DNA of 64,000 nucleotides, from the NCBI RefSeq assembly GCF_003339585.1, contig NZ_QPKF01000001.1, positions 1,116,001-1,180,000 of the forward strand. Direction: 5' to 3'. Shown piece after piece: positions 1-8,599 of this stretch. This DNA is from Exiguobacterium sp. RIT594. Its GTDB lineage: Bacteria; Bacillota; Bacilli; Exiguobacteriales; Exiguobacteriaceae. Below the pieces are notes generated by a model. That model was not told the origin of the DNA and searched no databases. It saw nothing but the letters and a program-made list of their open reading frames with translations. Within the stretch, counting starts at the first letter, position 1. Each line of letters opens with the position of its first letter. The position numbers and the translations under genes are program-made.

Positions 1-50
1 AGATACAGTTTATCACCGATTCATCACTACAGGTCAAGTTAGGAAACAGC

Positions 51-1277
51 ATGTTCATCAAACGAAATCATCATAATTTAGCTATCCATAATGTCCGTGT
101 CTTTTATTTCATCACTTTATTCGGCACGATCAATCTCCTCGATCCGGTCATCACCTTGTTTTATTTTCATCGCGGTTTGTCGGCATCTGACATTCTGATC
201 ATCCTCTTCATGTATTGTGCCGCGACGTTAGTATCGGAAATCCCGACCGGTGCCTTTGCCGACCGCTTCGGACCAAAAGCGTCGTTTTTAACCGGCAGCC
301 TGATCAGTATTTTCTCAACCAGTCTGTTGCTGGTCGCAGACAATCTCTGGTGGTTTTCGATTCAGGGACTGCTGTGGGGATTATCCACGTCCTTCTTTTC
401 CGGTTCAGACGATGCCTTAATTTACGAATCATTAAAGGAAAGCGGTCAGGAAAAGACGATGAGTCAGGTCATGGCGAAGATTTCGTCCGTCATGTTCTCC
501 GTCACGATTTTTACCAGCCTGATCGGCGCCTATCTCGTCCGCGATTTAGCGGAAAGTCAGTTCCAATTTCTGATCCTCATCGGAATTCTCTTCAAAATCA
601 TCGAATTCTTGTTGATTTTCAGTCTGATCAATCCTAAATCGTTTGATCAGTTCCGGGACAACCCGTATACCCATGTTAAAAACGGTTGGCAGATCATCTG
701 CCGATCACCGGATCTGATTAAAGTTTTTCTCAACTTTACGATAGTATTGATTCCATCTGTCGTCATTTTCGGAAAGTTTGAGCAACCGTATGTGACGGGA
801 GCCGGACTTCCCGTTGCGTGGCTCGGTGTTTTGTACGCAAGCGCCGCTCTATTCAGCATGCTGATCACCCGACATCTCGCGTGGCTGTTGCTCCGGTTTA
901 AACGGACGACGTTGATGCAACTATCGGGCGTCGTCACACTGCTTGCGGTTACGTCAGCCAGTTTCCTGTTTGACAGCTTATGGATTGCCTTAGTACTCTT
1001 TTTTGTCCTGCGGATGATCCGATCAATCCGACAACCACTTTATTCCGGCATTATTAACGAACATATCCCGTCCGGCAGCCGGGCGACGACACTCTCACTG
1101 CTCAATCTCGTCGATTCCGCGTTCGACTTAATCATTCTCGGAACGATGTCATTTGTCGCGACCCTTGGATTACCGGCCATCTTTATCGGTTGTGCTCTGA
1201 TTATCGGAGTCGGTCTGTTGTTTCCGGTGCGGGAAGCGAAGCATGTACAGGAGCAAGAAGGGAGACACATTGTATGA
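51..1277 (+). CDS. MFS transporter, likely exporter
   Basis: A 408-residue integral membrane protein with about 12 hydrophobic segments and the loop motif GAFADRFGPK (near residue 67), the usual MFS signature between helices 2 and 3. This family exports or imports small solutes by proton antiport; the substrate cannot be read from the sequence. AGGA lies six bases before the ATG. Its stop overlaps the start of the next gene in an ATGA junction, so the two are probably translated together. The 50 bases before it hold only the ribosome site. Confidence 0.85.
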   Translation: MFIKRNHHNLAIHNVRVFYFITLFGTINLLDPVITLFYFHRGLSASDILIILFMYCAATLVSEIPTGAFADRFGPKASFLTGSLISIFSTSLLLVADNLWWFSIQGLLWGLSTSFFSGSDDALIYESLKESGQEKTMSQVMAKISSVMFSVTIFTSLIGAYLVRDLAESQFQFLILIGILFKIIEFLLIFSLINPKSFDQFRDNPYTHVKNGWQIICRSPDLIKVFLNFTIVLIPSVVIFGKFEQPYVTGAGLPVAWLGVLYASAALFSMLITRHLAWLLLRFKRTTLMQLSGVVTLLAVTSASFLFDSLWIALVLFFVLRMIRSIRQPLYSGIINEHIPSGSRATTLSLLNLVDSAFDLIILGTMSFVATLGLPAIFIGCALIIGVGLLFPVREAKHVQEQEGRHIV

Positions 1278-1762
1278 TTTACCGGAAAATAATTGCGGCT
1301 TCCATCTCTGGCCCTATCTTCGCTATTTTGTTCGGTCTGTTTGTTCCGGGTCCGACGAGCGCTCCTGACAACTCAATTTGGCAGTATCTATCAAGTGTTT
1401 TAATCAGCATTCCAGCCTACCTGATGTACAGTTTTCCATTCATCCTGATTTACGGCGGGATGACGTCACTGCTCAGTGATATGATCAGCCGACGGATCAC
1501 TAAACATCAAAAAGCCGAATTCGCTGTATCGGGTGTATTGCATCTGGCATTCGGAGCCGGGTTTTTCCTGATATTTAATCCTTACGCCGGTATCCTCAGC
1601 TTAGCTGCAGCACTCCTGTTTTTCGTGACGGATCGTTACTTACAGAACAAACGGGCTTCGTACCGGCTGACGCAAGCCTTGATGAGTCTAGAAATTCCGA
1701 TTGGTGTCTGGATTTTGTTCATGGGAATCGTTTACCTTCAAAGTTTGATAACTGGAAACTGA
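1274..1762 (+). CDS. small four-helix membrane protein, unknown
   Basis: A 162-residue protein with about four to five hydrophobic segments (residues about 5-20, 35-60, 75-105, 135-158). I do not recognise the family. The ATG at 1274 sits in the ATGA overlap with the preceding MFS gene; a longer reading to 1190 exists but would lie inside that gene, so I reject it. The translational coupling suggests it is an accessory of the transporter (inference). A strong terminator follows directly. Confidence 0.7.
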   Translation: MIYRKIIAASISGPIFAILFGLFVPGPTSAPDNSIWQYLSSVLISIPAYLMYSFPFILIYGGMTSLLSDMISRRITKHQKAEFAVSGVLHLAFGAGFFLIFNPYAGILSLAAALLFFVTDRYLQNKRASYRLTQALMSLEIPIGVWILFMGIVYLQSLITGN

Positions 1763-1766
1763 ACAA

Positions 1767-1806
1767 GAGCGGACGACCTGACACTCCAGGTCGTCCGCTC
1801 TTTTGT
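1767..1806. terminator. rho-independent terminator between convergent genes
   Basis: A perfect 14-bp stem (GAGCGGACGACCTG at 1767-1780 with its complement at 1787-1800), a six-base loop, then TTTT. It ends the MFS pair on the plus strand and, with a poorer U tract, could serve the minus-strand gene ending at 1806. Confidence 0.9.
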
Positions 1807-2453
1807 TAAAAGTACGTATTAAATCCGATTTCATCTTCCCGCAGAAAACCTTTTTCATTGATGTATTCCGTGGTCAGATTTCCGTGCCGGAGCAGTTTCT
1901 GTTTCTTTATAGCTGTTGCCAGCCGGTTCAGATTCTTTTCTTCAGTCGGTAACCGGTCCCGTTGCAGTGTAATCGTAATGAATGGCGGAATTTTGGCTTT
2001 CTGATATTCGCTTGACGATGATGGATCCAGCTTCAATTGTTGGACAGCGTCCGGATAATAGACGGCCCTGTACGCCGTCCCTGGACCGAAGATGTTTTCG
2101 ACAAGCGGACGAATCTGTTCCGTCAGTTTTTGCGACCACTGTTCAGACAAATAGGTATCCGTGACCTGCTTTGTCTGCTGATCGATGTAGACGAAAAATT
2201 CCGTATCAGTTTTTGGATCCTGTAATTGTACGGCATAATCAAAATCAGAGTATTTTCCCGCAGCATCATAAAAGGCGCCTTCCAGCTCTGCCTGTTTGAA
2301 ATGCTTTGCGATATACGATTTTGTCTCGCGCACGACACGGTCGGCTTCCGGTTCGTCCGGTTCCATCGACTGAACATACAGGAAAACCACCAGACCGGAC
2401 ATCACGACCATGACGCCGAAAAGGATCAGTACTTTTTTAGCAAAAGCATTCAT
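1806..2453 (-). CDS. membrane-anchored extracytoplasmic protein, unknown
   Basis: A 215-residue protein with one N-terminal membrane segment (residues about 7-26) and a hydrophilic remainder, so probably an anchored protein facing outward. I do not recognise the domain. The start at 2453 is chosen because AAGGAGGGG lies just before it; an upstream in-frame ATG at 2510 lacks a ribosome site. It stands alone, between convergent and divergent neighbours. Confidence 0.7.
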   Translation of the reverse strand: MNAFAKKVLILFGVMVVMSGLVVFLYVQSMEPDEPEADRVVRETKSYIAKHFKQAELEGAFYDAAGKYSDFDYAVQLQDPKTDTEFFVYIDQQTKQVTDTYLSEQWSQKLTEQIRPLVENIFGPGTAYRAVYYPDAVQQLKLDPSSSSEYQKAKIPPFITITLQRDRLPTEEKNLNRLATAIKKQKLLRHGNLTTEYINEKGFLREDEIGFNTYF

Positions 2454-2601
2454 GACACCCCTCCTTTTCCTTAATATTACCATCCATTTTGTCAAATTGA
2501 CTAAATTCATCCATATTTCACTTTCGCATTTCGTTTCCTATCCCTACAATGAACATAACCAATTAATTTCTGAATCCTACCAATGAAAGTGTGGTGGAAA
2601 C

Positions 2602-2895
2602 ATGCGCCGAACCATTTGGCTGATGTTGTTGAGTCTATTTATAGTAGGAATTTTTTCCGGTTGTTCCGATCAGGCATACGTGATCGAAGAACTGAACGGC
2701 AACCAGCTTTCGCTCGGTCCGGACGAGCAAAATCCGGAGGAACAGTATGCCTTGACCGAAGTCACACTGGACAGCGAGACAAAAATTGACGGGCGGACGA
2801 ATCAATTATCCGTTCTCCAAAAGGGTGATATTATCCGCTTTGAATACCGAAACGACAAAAAACCGCTCGTCGCAACGATTGAGCGGGTGAAATAA
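2602..2895 (+). CDS. small lipoprotein, unknown
   Basis: A 97-residue protein with a lipoprotein signal: positive MRR, a hydrophobic stretch and the lipobox FSGC (Cys 21). The mature part is short, beta-rich and polar, resembling small OB-like or DUF3221-type lipoproteins of Bacillus (weak recall). It should be lipidated and held on the outer face of the membrane. GGTGG before the ATG is a fair ribosome site. Twenty-one bases separate it from the epimerase gene downstream, so the two probably share a transcript. Confidence 0.75.
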   Translation: MRRTIWLMLLSLFIVGIFSGCSDQAYVIEELNGNQLSLGPDEQNPEEQYALTEVTLDSETKIDGRTNQLSVLQKGDIIRFEYRNDKKPLVATIERVK

Positions 2896-2916
2896 TTTAG
2901 AAAGAAGGTTGAACAG

Positions 2917-3663
2917 ATGGAACTGTCCGGAAAACGGATTCTCGTCACCGGTGTCACCGGGACGCTTGGACTGCGCATCGCAAAACGATTATTGTCAGAG
3001 GCGCTTGAAGTCCGGGGATTGATACGACAGGCGGAGCGGTTCAACGAATTCGAATCACTCGGGATCACGCCGGTTTTTGGTGATTTGACCAATCAAACGT
3101 CACTTGAAAAAGCGATGGATCAGATTGACTGGGTCGTCCATTGCGCCGCCTATCTCGGTGATGATGAAAATCTTGCCCGCCAGTCGAATGTTGAAGGTGT
3201 CATTCATTTAGCAACGGTCGCGTTAAATACCGGAGCACGTGTCCTTCACATCTCGACGACATCCGTTTACGGGGAACCGGCAGATGGTCATTTGACGGAG
3301 TCGTCGCCGCTCGCGGTTGAACATCCGGCACCCTATATCCAAACAAAAATCCGGTCGGAACAGATTCTAAACGATTACGCCGCCCGCGGCTTGGACGTCC
3401 GGATTCTCCGCCCCGGTGCCATTTGCGCCGAACAGGATTCCCACTGGGGCGACCGGCAAGTCAGACGGATGCAGGAAGCGGATTTCCGGATGCGGCTGAT
3501 TGAAGCGTCCGGCAAACCGTATCAGGTGCCGGACCGCGCGTTGGAACGTCCGACCTATGCAACAGACAAAATCAAGACGCTTGGTTACAAACCGGTTCGA
3601 TCGTTTGACGAAACGATGGATGCATTGCTGGCCTTGTTTTCTCTACCAGCGACACGCGAATGA
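2917..3663 (+). CDS. NAD(P)-dependent epimerase/dehydratase (extended SDR)
   Basis: A 248-residue nucleotide-sugar-epimerase-like protein. The Rossmann motif TGVTGTLG (residues 11-18), the strand motif VVHCAAY, and the catalytic tyrosine/lysine YIQTK near residue 143 are all visible, with a preceding STTSVYG serine region. At 248 residues it is shorter than typical epimerases (about 310-330), so the C-terminal substrate domain is reduced; the substrate is not predictable. AAGAAGG precedes the ATG. The 3' end lies 10 bases from the convergent DUF3147 gene with no obvious terminator. Confidence 0.85.
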   Translation: MELSGKRILVTGVTGTLGLRIAKRLLSEALEVRGLIRQAERFNEFESLGITPVFGDLTNQTSLEKAMDQIDWVVHCAAYLGDDENLARQSNVEGVIHLATVALNTGARVLHISTTSVYGEPADGHLTESSPLAVEHPAPYIQTKIRSEQILNDYAARGLDVRILRPGAICAEQDSHWGDRQVRRMQEADFRMRLIEASGKPYQVPDRALERPTYATDKIKTLGYKPVRSFDETMDALLALFSLPATRE

Positions 3664-3672
3664 CATTCGGGA

Positions 3673-4020
3673 CTATTGTCGACTCCAGAACAACATCAGC
3701 TGTTGCTGCAGCATCCAAACAACCCACCAACAGGCTCCGGCGCAAAGAACGCTGAAAATCAACGATCCGCCCCGGCTCAATAACAGGTACAACACAAGCA
3801 ACAGAAGAAACGTCGCCGGTAATCCGTACAAGACACTTTTGACAAAGAGCATCAGTTCCATCTTTGATTGTCGCTGCCGGACGAGCCAAATGAGGCTGAT
3901 CAGGCTGACGAGCGGCAGGGCGGCAATTACCCCGCCATACGTCGGTGACCGTCGGGCAATTTCCGAGACGAGACCAATGATGACGGCACTGGTCAGCGTC
4001 TTAATCAGAAAAGCAGTCAT
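3673..4020 (-). CDS. DUF3147-like small membrane protein
   Basis: A 115-residue protein with about four hydrophobic helices, including SPTYGGVIAALPLVS near residue 20, typical of the DUF3147 family of unknown function. The start at 4020 is used; an ATG at 4056 lies inside the preceding MarR gene. It overlaps the MarR gene by 20 bases, so the two form one transcription unit, and the MarR protein may control its amount. The ribosome site is weak (AAAGGCG), consistent with translational coupling. Confidence 0.75.
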   Translation of the reverse strand: MTAFLIKTLTSAVIIGLVSEIARRSPTYGGVIAALPLVSLISLIWLVRQRQSKMELMLFVKSVLYGLPATFLLLLVLYLLLSRGGSLIFSVLCAGACWWVVWMLQQQLMLFWSRQ

Positions 4021-4411
4021 CGGTCGCCTTTCGAAACAACTGAAATGCCGCTTCAATCATTTGTTGTTCTGCCGGGGAAAGTTGTGCTAAGACCTGTTCG
4101 ACACGACTGGCATCGAGTTCGGTATGGCTTTTGACGGCGGATCGCCCTCCTGTCGTCAAGCTGACCTCGACAACCCGTTGGTCCGTTGCCGAACGTTGTT
4201 TGACGATGTACCCAAGCCCTTCTAACTTTTTCACGTGCTCCGACGCGGTATTTGGAGATAATCTGAACCGAGTTGCGATTTCTTTGACTGTCATCGAACC
4301 GTTCATTTGAATCGATTGTAAGACCCGCACACTTTGGTGCGACAAATTTTCCGTCCATTTCGGATGCAGATGATAGTACAACCGGGCAAAGTCTTCATGA
4401 ATCGCTGACAT
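4001..4411 (-). CDS. MarR family transcriptional regulator
   Basis: A 136-residue winged-helix regulator. The helix-turn-helix runs through TVKEIATRFRLSPNTASEHVKKLEGLGYI and the wing is KQRSATDQRVVEVSLT, with a C-terminal dimerisation helix. The ATG at 4411 is preferred because GGGAG lies eight bases upstream; a GTG at 4420 overlaps that site. MarR proteins usually repress their own operon and a divergent gene, and are relieved by phenolic or oxidant ligands. A palindrome in the intergenic region (4450-4462) is the likely operator. Confidence 0.85.
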   Translation of the reverse strand: MSAIHEDFARLYYHLHPKWTENLSHQSVRVLQSIQMNGSMTVKEIATRFRLSPNTASEHVKKLEGLGYIVKQRSATDQRVVEVSLTTGGRSAVKSHTELDASRVEQVLAQLSPAEQQMIEAAFQLFRKATDDCFSD

Positions 4412-4449
4412 CTCGTTCACTCCCTTTTATATCGATACATCCGATTATA

Positions 4450-4462
4450 TCGTAAATTACGA
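4450..4462. promoter_or_regulatory. candidate MarR operator
   Basis: Perfect palindrome TCGTAA A TTACGA, in the 85-bp gap between the MarR gene and the divergent lipoprotein gene. Position and symmetry fit an autoregulatory MarR site; binding is inferred. Confidence 0.5.
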
Positions 4463-4496
4463 CATAAATAAACAGTCAGGAAAGCGAGGACAGACC

Positions 4497-4865
4497 ATGA
4501 AAAAACGAATCACGCTGTTCGTCATGAGCAGTCTATTCTTTACAGCAGGATGTACGACTGACACAACGACTTCGACGACGGATTCAATTGCGACGGAAGC
4601 CCGTCAAGATCCGGCAGCTGATTTAATCCGGGCAGACGACCGGGTGTATCGGCTCGACGGAAAAGACGCGACGATCAAAAAAGAGAATGTGACTTCCTTT
4701 TCAACTGTTACGAAACAAGTTACCGCCAAACAACCGTTGACGGACCAATCGGCAACAGACTGGCAATCCGGAACGAAGTTATACCGGAGTGAAGACGCGA
4801 CCGGCATGCTGTATGTGTTCAAAGGAACGACCGCTTACCGGTATACGGCCATTCCGGAAGGCTGA
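4497..4865 (+). CDS. small lipoprotein, unknown
   Basis: A 122-residue lipoprotein: MKKR, hydrophobic core, lipobox TAGC (Cys 19), followed by a Thr/Ser-rich linker (residues 20-35) typical of surface lipoproteins. The mature domain of about 80 residues is not recognised; it has tyrosine-rich repeats of the type VYRLDG and AYRYTA. It is divergent from the MarR gene and shares the intergenic palindrome, so may be part of that regulon (inference). GCGAGGAC precedes the ATG. Confidence 0.7.
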   Translation: MKKRITLFVMSSLFFTAGCTTDTTTSTTDSIATEARQDPAADLIRADDRVYRLDGKDATIKKENVTSFSTVTKQVTAKQPLTDQSATDWQSGTKLYRSEDATGMLYVFKGTTAYRYTAIPEG

Positions 4866-4995
4866 TGGATGTGCAGCCCTTCTGTCCGAGCCGGCTGTCC
4901 CTTCGAACCTTACGATTTTGTTAGTTAAATCTCTTTGACCTGGATGGTACACTAATCCCATTACGTTCCAACGATCCACTAAGGGAGACTTCTTG

Positions 4996-5643
4996 ATGAA
5001 AGAAACCACGCACACATCCACTTCCACCTTGACGACGGATGAAAAAATCATCCGCTTGATCCAAGGTCTTCACCAGTTACATACAACACCGATGAAAGCA
5101 GCACATTACCAAAAATTAGCACATTACCTGCCCTATCCCTCTTTACAGGAAATTGAACAACGGTTTGGCTCTTGGACCAAACTATTGGAACAAGCGGGCA
5201 TCGTCAAACCGTTCGAGTTGTCCACCGAGGATCATCTGATGCTGAACCGGGCAAAACCCGATACGTCCAGCCAAAAACGCTGGAGTGTGGATGAAAGTAT
5301 CGCTTTTTATATCAAGACCCGTGGCTCGCGCGTGACCATCCGTTCCTACTCGGAGTTACGGGAAAAACATTCGCAGATGGTGAGCGCGAACACCATCATC
5401 CGGCATTACGGGACATGGAAACAGGCACTGGCACATTTCCAGTTGTCGTCAAACGGTTTTTATTCCGACGCAGATTGCCTGAACGCGTTGCGCCAGGCAT
5501 ACGAAGAGCTCGGACCTGACTTAACGAGCCAAGAGTATGTCCGGTTTGCCCGTAAGCACCAGGCCCCTTCCTTAACCTTATTAATCGAACGATTCACGAG
5601 TTGGCGGGAAGCTTTACGGATTCTCGAAGAGACACTCAACTAA
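4996..5643 (+). CDS. protein of three homing-endonuclease-associated repeats
   Basis: A 215-residue cytosolic protein made of three copies of a roughly 55-residue unit, near residues 15-68, 95-150 and 160-213. Each has a helix, a T-x-x-x-Y/H-x-x-L/F segment, a P/A-S-x-x-x-I-x-x-x-F/Y turn and a closing G/S-W-x-x-A/L-L box (GSWTKLL, GTWKQAL, TSWREAL). This matches the HNH_repeat (PF18780) style of small DNA-binding modules seen beside HNH nucleases, but no nuclease domain is present. AAGGGAG lies eight bases before the ATG, which decides it over a TTG one codon earlier. It is a single gene with its own terminator; DNA binding is inferred. Confidence 0.75.
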   Translation: MKETTHTSTSTLTTDEKIIRLIQGLHQLHTTPMKAAHYQKLAHYLPYPSLQEIEQRFGSWTKLLEQAGIVKPFELSTEDHLMLNRAKPDTSSQKRWSVDESIAFYIKTRGSRVTIRSYSELREKHSQMVSANTIIRHYGTWKQALAHFQLSSNGFYSDADCLNALRQAYEELGPDLTSQEYVRFARKHQAPSLTLLIERFTSWREALRILEETLN

Positions 5644-5687
5644 AAAATGGTTGATCCTCGCATGATTCGGAGGATCAACCATTTTTC
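5643..5687. terminator. bidirectional terminator
   Basis: A 17-bp stem AAAAATGGTTGATCCTC with its complement and a 10-base loop, flanked by A and T tracts on both sides, between two convergent genes. Confidence 0.9.
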
Positions 5688-6123
5688 ATTTTTTAAGTTC
5701 ACCTGGATTTGATTTGAAAATCTCATGATCCTGCCCTTCTTGGCAATCGGTCAGGATAAAAGTTTTCCCTCCATCAGTTGTTTGCTGCTCAAGGTTTTGA
5801 CAGATTTCCTTGTTCCGGTCGTCTGTCTGCGCACCGTATTCATCACGCGAAGAATCGAGGGAATAGGTAAAGCGTTTCCCGTCATATATGACATCTTCAA
5901 GGATTGCATCGCCTTCCGTCGTATACCCCGTGATTCGGATCGTGTCCGGTTCCTTCGCGTCCACCCGTTTCAAAAAGGTATTGAACCGGTCGATGTTCGC
6001 CCGTTCCGGCGTCGTGACGATGTCTCCGTTTTTGACGGCTTCCTCTGACGGGTAATCGTTACTTGCACAACCGGCAAGCATCAGAATTCCAACTCCAAAC
6101 AACAGATGGATCCGTTTTCTCAT
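5686..6123 (-). CDS. DUF4362-like lipoprotein
   Basis: A 145-residue lipoprotein with the lipobox LAGC (Cys 19). The mature part carries NGDIVTT, the segment DTIRITGYTTEGDAI and YDGKRFTYSLDSSRD, which I recognise as the pattern of DUF4362 proteins of Bacillus (function unknown, family call moderate). A long upstream extension to 6270 lies inside hemAT and is rejected; AAAGGGG supports the start at 6123. It follows hemAT by 13 bases on the same strand and is probably read from the same message. Confidence 0.75.
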   Translation of the reverse strand: MRKRIHLLFGVGILMLAGCASNDYPSEEAVKNGDIVTTPERANIDRFNTFLKRVDAKEPDTIRITGYTTEGDAILEDVIYDGKRFTYSLDSSRDEYGAQTDDRNKEICQNLEQQTTDGGKTFILTDCQEGQDHEIFKSNPGELKK

Positions 6124-6136
6124 CTCTATTCCCCTT

Positions 6137-7453
6137 TCAGAGTGTCGTCGCGACGGACTGTAAATCGTCTGCCGTCTCCGCAATCGATTCCGCGATATGG
6201 CGCATCCCTTCAATCGTTCCGGCGACCTGTTCCGTGTCCTGTGACAGCGTAATGATTTGTTTCGAGACATCGACCGTTTGACGGGAAATCGTCATAAAGG
6301 CGGTGACGACACGGGTCAGTTCTTCCGTCGTTTGCACGACCGACTGCTCGGTCCCGCTCATCCGCTCCGAGACTTGTCCCATTTTCGAAGTGATTTCCTG
6401 GGCGATGCTTGATGCTTCTGACGCGGACCGTTTACTTTCTTCCGCCAGTTTCCGGATTTCCTGCGCGACGACGGTAAAGCCACGTCCCATCTCACCGGCC
6501 CGGGCGGCCTCGATCGAAGCGTTGAGACTCAGCAGGTTCGTCTGATCGGAAATCGCTGTCACCATCCCGGCAATCCGTTCGATTTCCCGCGACAAAAAGG
6601 CGAGCTGCGTCATCTGTTCCGTCGTCAGCGTCATCTCTTGGACAACTTCCTCAAACCGTTTCGTTTCCGCCTCGACCAATTCGACACCGTCTGCCGCTTC
6701 TTTGGCGGCCTGGGTCAATTGTGTTGCAATCGCCCCTGTCGTCACGGATACCTGTTGGGCATGCCGCTCCATTTCCTGAAAACTGGCAGACGATTGTTGA
6801 CTCATCGCGGCCAGTTCCTCTGTCGACTTTTGAACAGTTTGTCCGACACGCTGTTTCGCATCCGTGACCGTCTGCCGCTCGGCTTCGACCATCTCCTCAT
6901 ACATCGTCAAAACGATCTGTTGTTCGAGATTAAACAGTTTCCCGGCGGAGCGGACGATCCGGACCTGTTCCGACTCCGGTAACGTACTGTCCTCGATTTG
7001 CCGGCTTAAGACGTTTAATACCTTTTGGAAGGCGGCGATGTACCACTTATTTTGCAGACCAATCCGGACATGCCGGTCGGCGATCCGTTTTCGGACATTG
7101 ATGTAGTCCGGTGTAACCTGTCCGTCAAACATCTGGAGAATATGCTTGGCAAGCGTTCCTTTTAACCGTTCAAGTGTCGAATGCCGTTCAATCAGTTGTT
7201 TCAGCTCCGGCACCCGGACCAACTCCGCATAAAACGCATCGACCATCTGCGGCATCCACTCCGCGACATCATGACGGATCAAACGGACGATTTGTAAATC
7301 CTCGACCGTCAAATCAATCAGCTGGAGTTGTTGCGCAAATGCTGCTCCCGCTTCTAAACGAACATGTTCCCGTTCCTGATTCATTCGATCTGCAAACGTC
7401 ATTTCCTGTTGTTTTGACCACCATTTCACACCATCGCGCTCCTTTTCGTTCAT
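6137..7453 (-). CDS. hemAT: HemAT, globin-coupled aerotaxis receptor
   Basis: A 438-residue soluble chemoreceptor. Residues about 20-190 are a sensor globin; the haem-ligand histidine is H128 in [16 protein letters not shown], matching the proximal His of Bacillus HemAT. Residues about 200-438 form the methyl-accepting signalling domain with the highly conserved hairpin tip [22 protein letters not shown]. No membrane segment is present, as in HemAT. It binds oxygen and signals to CheA/CheW for aerotaxis. AAGG lies four bases from the ATG; an internal GTG at 7429 has a better GGAG site, so the true start may be eight codons later. Confidence 0.93.
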   Translation of the reverse strand: MNEKERDGVKWWSKQQEMTFADRMNQEREHVRLEAGAAFAQQLQLIDLTVEDLQIVRLIRHDVAEWMPQMVDAFYAELVRVPELKQLIERHSTLERLKGTLAKHILQMFDGQVTPDYINVRKRIADRHVRIGLQNKWYIAAFQKVLNVLSRQIEDSTLPESEQVRIVRSAGKLFNLEQQIVLTMYEEMVEAERQTVTDAKQRVGQTVQKSTEELAAMSQQSSASFQEMERHAQQVSVTTGAIATQLTQAAKEAADGVELVEAETKRFEEVVQEMTLTTEQMTQLAFLSREIERIAGMVTAISDQTNLLSLNASIEAARAGEMGRGFTVVAQEIRKLAEESKRSASEASSIAQEITSKMGQVSERMSGTEQSVVQTTEELTRVVTAFMTISRQTVDVSKQIITLSQDTEQVAGTIEGMRHIAESIAETADDLQSVATTL

Positions 7454-7555
7454 CTCACCTTATATAACGGTACCAGAGAAGGAAAAGTGAAGTATTTTCC
7501 CTTTTAATTCCCAAAAACATGTCCGTTAAACAGCAGATCCGATTCCCGTTTCCCC

Positions 7556-7590
7556 CGATAAAAAACGTCCCGTCATCAAACGGGGCGTTT
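7556..7590 (-). terminator. terminator of ArsR-SRPBCC operon
   Basis: On the minus strand a 10-bp stem AAACGCCCCG with its near-complement (one wobble), an eight-base loop, then TTTTTT. Confidence 0.8.
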
Positions 7591-7599
7591 AGCGATTTA

Positions 7600-8118
7600 T
7601 TATAGGGTTCGTTGACTAAGCCATTGATCGAGACGATGCAATTGTGAAGTGAATCCTTCTTTCATTCCCATCTCAAGGACTTGTTTAACGGCTTCCTCGG
7701 TCTTGAAATCGGACCGGAACAACACCCGTGTCCGATTGCCGACGGATTCAAACGTCGTCGTGTTTTCACTACCGGGTAATTCCTCCGAGATCATCCCTGA
7801 CGCGTCCGAGAAATAATCGGCGTGGGCGTAACTTTGCGGAGCGTCGATTTGACGGAAAATGGCTTTGCCCCAAGATTCCATTCCGTAGAAGTCGCCTTGC
7901 GCGGGATCGATGCACCGCATACAGTAATGCCAGATACCGCCCTCAACAAAATCAAAGGTCGTGATTTCCGTTTGCCAGCCTTCCGGACCCCACCAGGCTT
8001 CCAGTTGCTCTTTTTCCGTGAACGCGGCAAAGACCAGCTCACGTGGAGCATTAAACGTCCATTCCATCTGTAAAATGGAACCGTCGACCGTTGTTTTTAA
8101 TTTTTCCTGCATCTTCAT
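7600..8118 (-). CDS. SRPBCC (AHSA1-like) domain protein
   Basis: A 172-residue START/Bet v1-fold protein. FNAPRELVFAAFTEKEQLEAWWGPEGW and the later WHYCMR and GGIW segments are typical of the AHSA1/YndB family, which binds hydrophobic ligands in a deep cavity. The gene begins on the base next to the ArsR stop (TGAATG), with GGAG just upstream, so the pair is tightly coupled. Such ArsR-SRPBCC pairs are common; the ligand is unknown. Confidence 0.85.
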   Translation of the reverse strand: MKMQEKLKTTVDGSILQMEWTFNAPRELVFAAFTEKEQLEAWWGPEGWQTEITTFDFVEGGIWHYCMRCIDPAQGDFYGMESWGKAIFRQIDAPQSYAHADYFSDASGMISEELPGSENTTTFESVGNRTRVLFRSDFKTEEAVKQVLEMGMKEGFTSQLHRLDQWLSQRTL

Positions 8119-8457
8119 TCACTCCTTTGGATTGACTGCATTCTGCTTCTGCTCCAAATACGTTTCGAGTCGTGTCATTCGGCTGATCATCTGCTGTTCA
8201 AACGATTGGCTCCACGCAGTGAGTCCTTGAAACGGCTCTGTCCGCAAATGATAGATTCGGCGGTTGGCGACCGGTTCAATCCGGACGATATCTGCTTCGA
8301 GCAAAACTTTCAGGTGTTTCGATGTTTGCGGTTGGTTGAGACGTAACTGCGCCGCAATTTCACCGACCGGTAACGGACCTGTCTTCAACAGTTCGACGAT
8401 TTTCAAGCGATTAGAATCGGATAAAGCAAATAACGTACGTGCAAGCCCATCTGACAT
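8119..8457 (-). CDS. ArsR family winged-helix regulator
   Basis: A 112-residue regulator with the ArsR winged helix: ALSDSNRLKIVELL, PVGEIAAQLRLNQPQTSKHLKVLLEADIV, then the wing RRIYHLR. It has no cysteine, so none of the classical metal sites, and probably senses something other than arsenite. The start at 8457 has GAGGTGG seven bases upstream; the longer reading to 8574 crosses the promoter. It is coupled to the SRPBCC gene and divergent from a LysR gene. Confidence 0.85.
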   Translation of the reverse strand: MSDGLARTLFALSDSNRLKIVELLKTGPLPVGEIAAQLRLNQPQTSKHLKVLLEADIVRIEPVANRRIYHLRTEPFQGLTAWSQSFEQQMISRMTRLETYLEQKQNAVNPKE

Positions 8458-8490
8458 GATTTCCACCTCTTCTGTATCTATATACCCTTT

Positions 8491-8516
8491 AAGGAATATT
8501 CCAAACAAGGAATATA
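8491..8516. promoter_or_regulatory. candidate ArsR operator, repeated AAGGAATAT
   Basis: The palindrome GGAATATTCC (8493-8502) plus a second AAGGAATAT starting 16 bases after the first, in the divergent promoter region between the ArsR-SRPBCC pair and the LysR gene. Operator role is inferred from position. Confidence 0.45.
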
Positions 8517-8599
8517 TAAAATTGAGCGAAACAGTTGTCAGAAGAAACGAACGTACAGTATCGTCAAAGCACACGCATGTAAAGAGAGAGTGAAGTCTT

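Noticed and set aside
1190-1273. N-terminal extension of the small membrane protein
   Set aside because: It lies inside the MFS gene and has no ribosome site; the ATGA junction explains the start.
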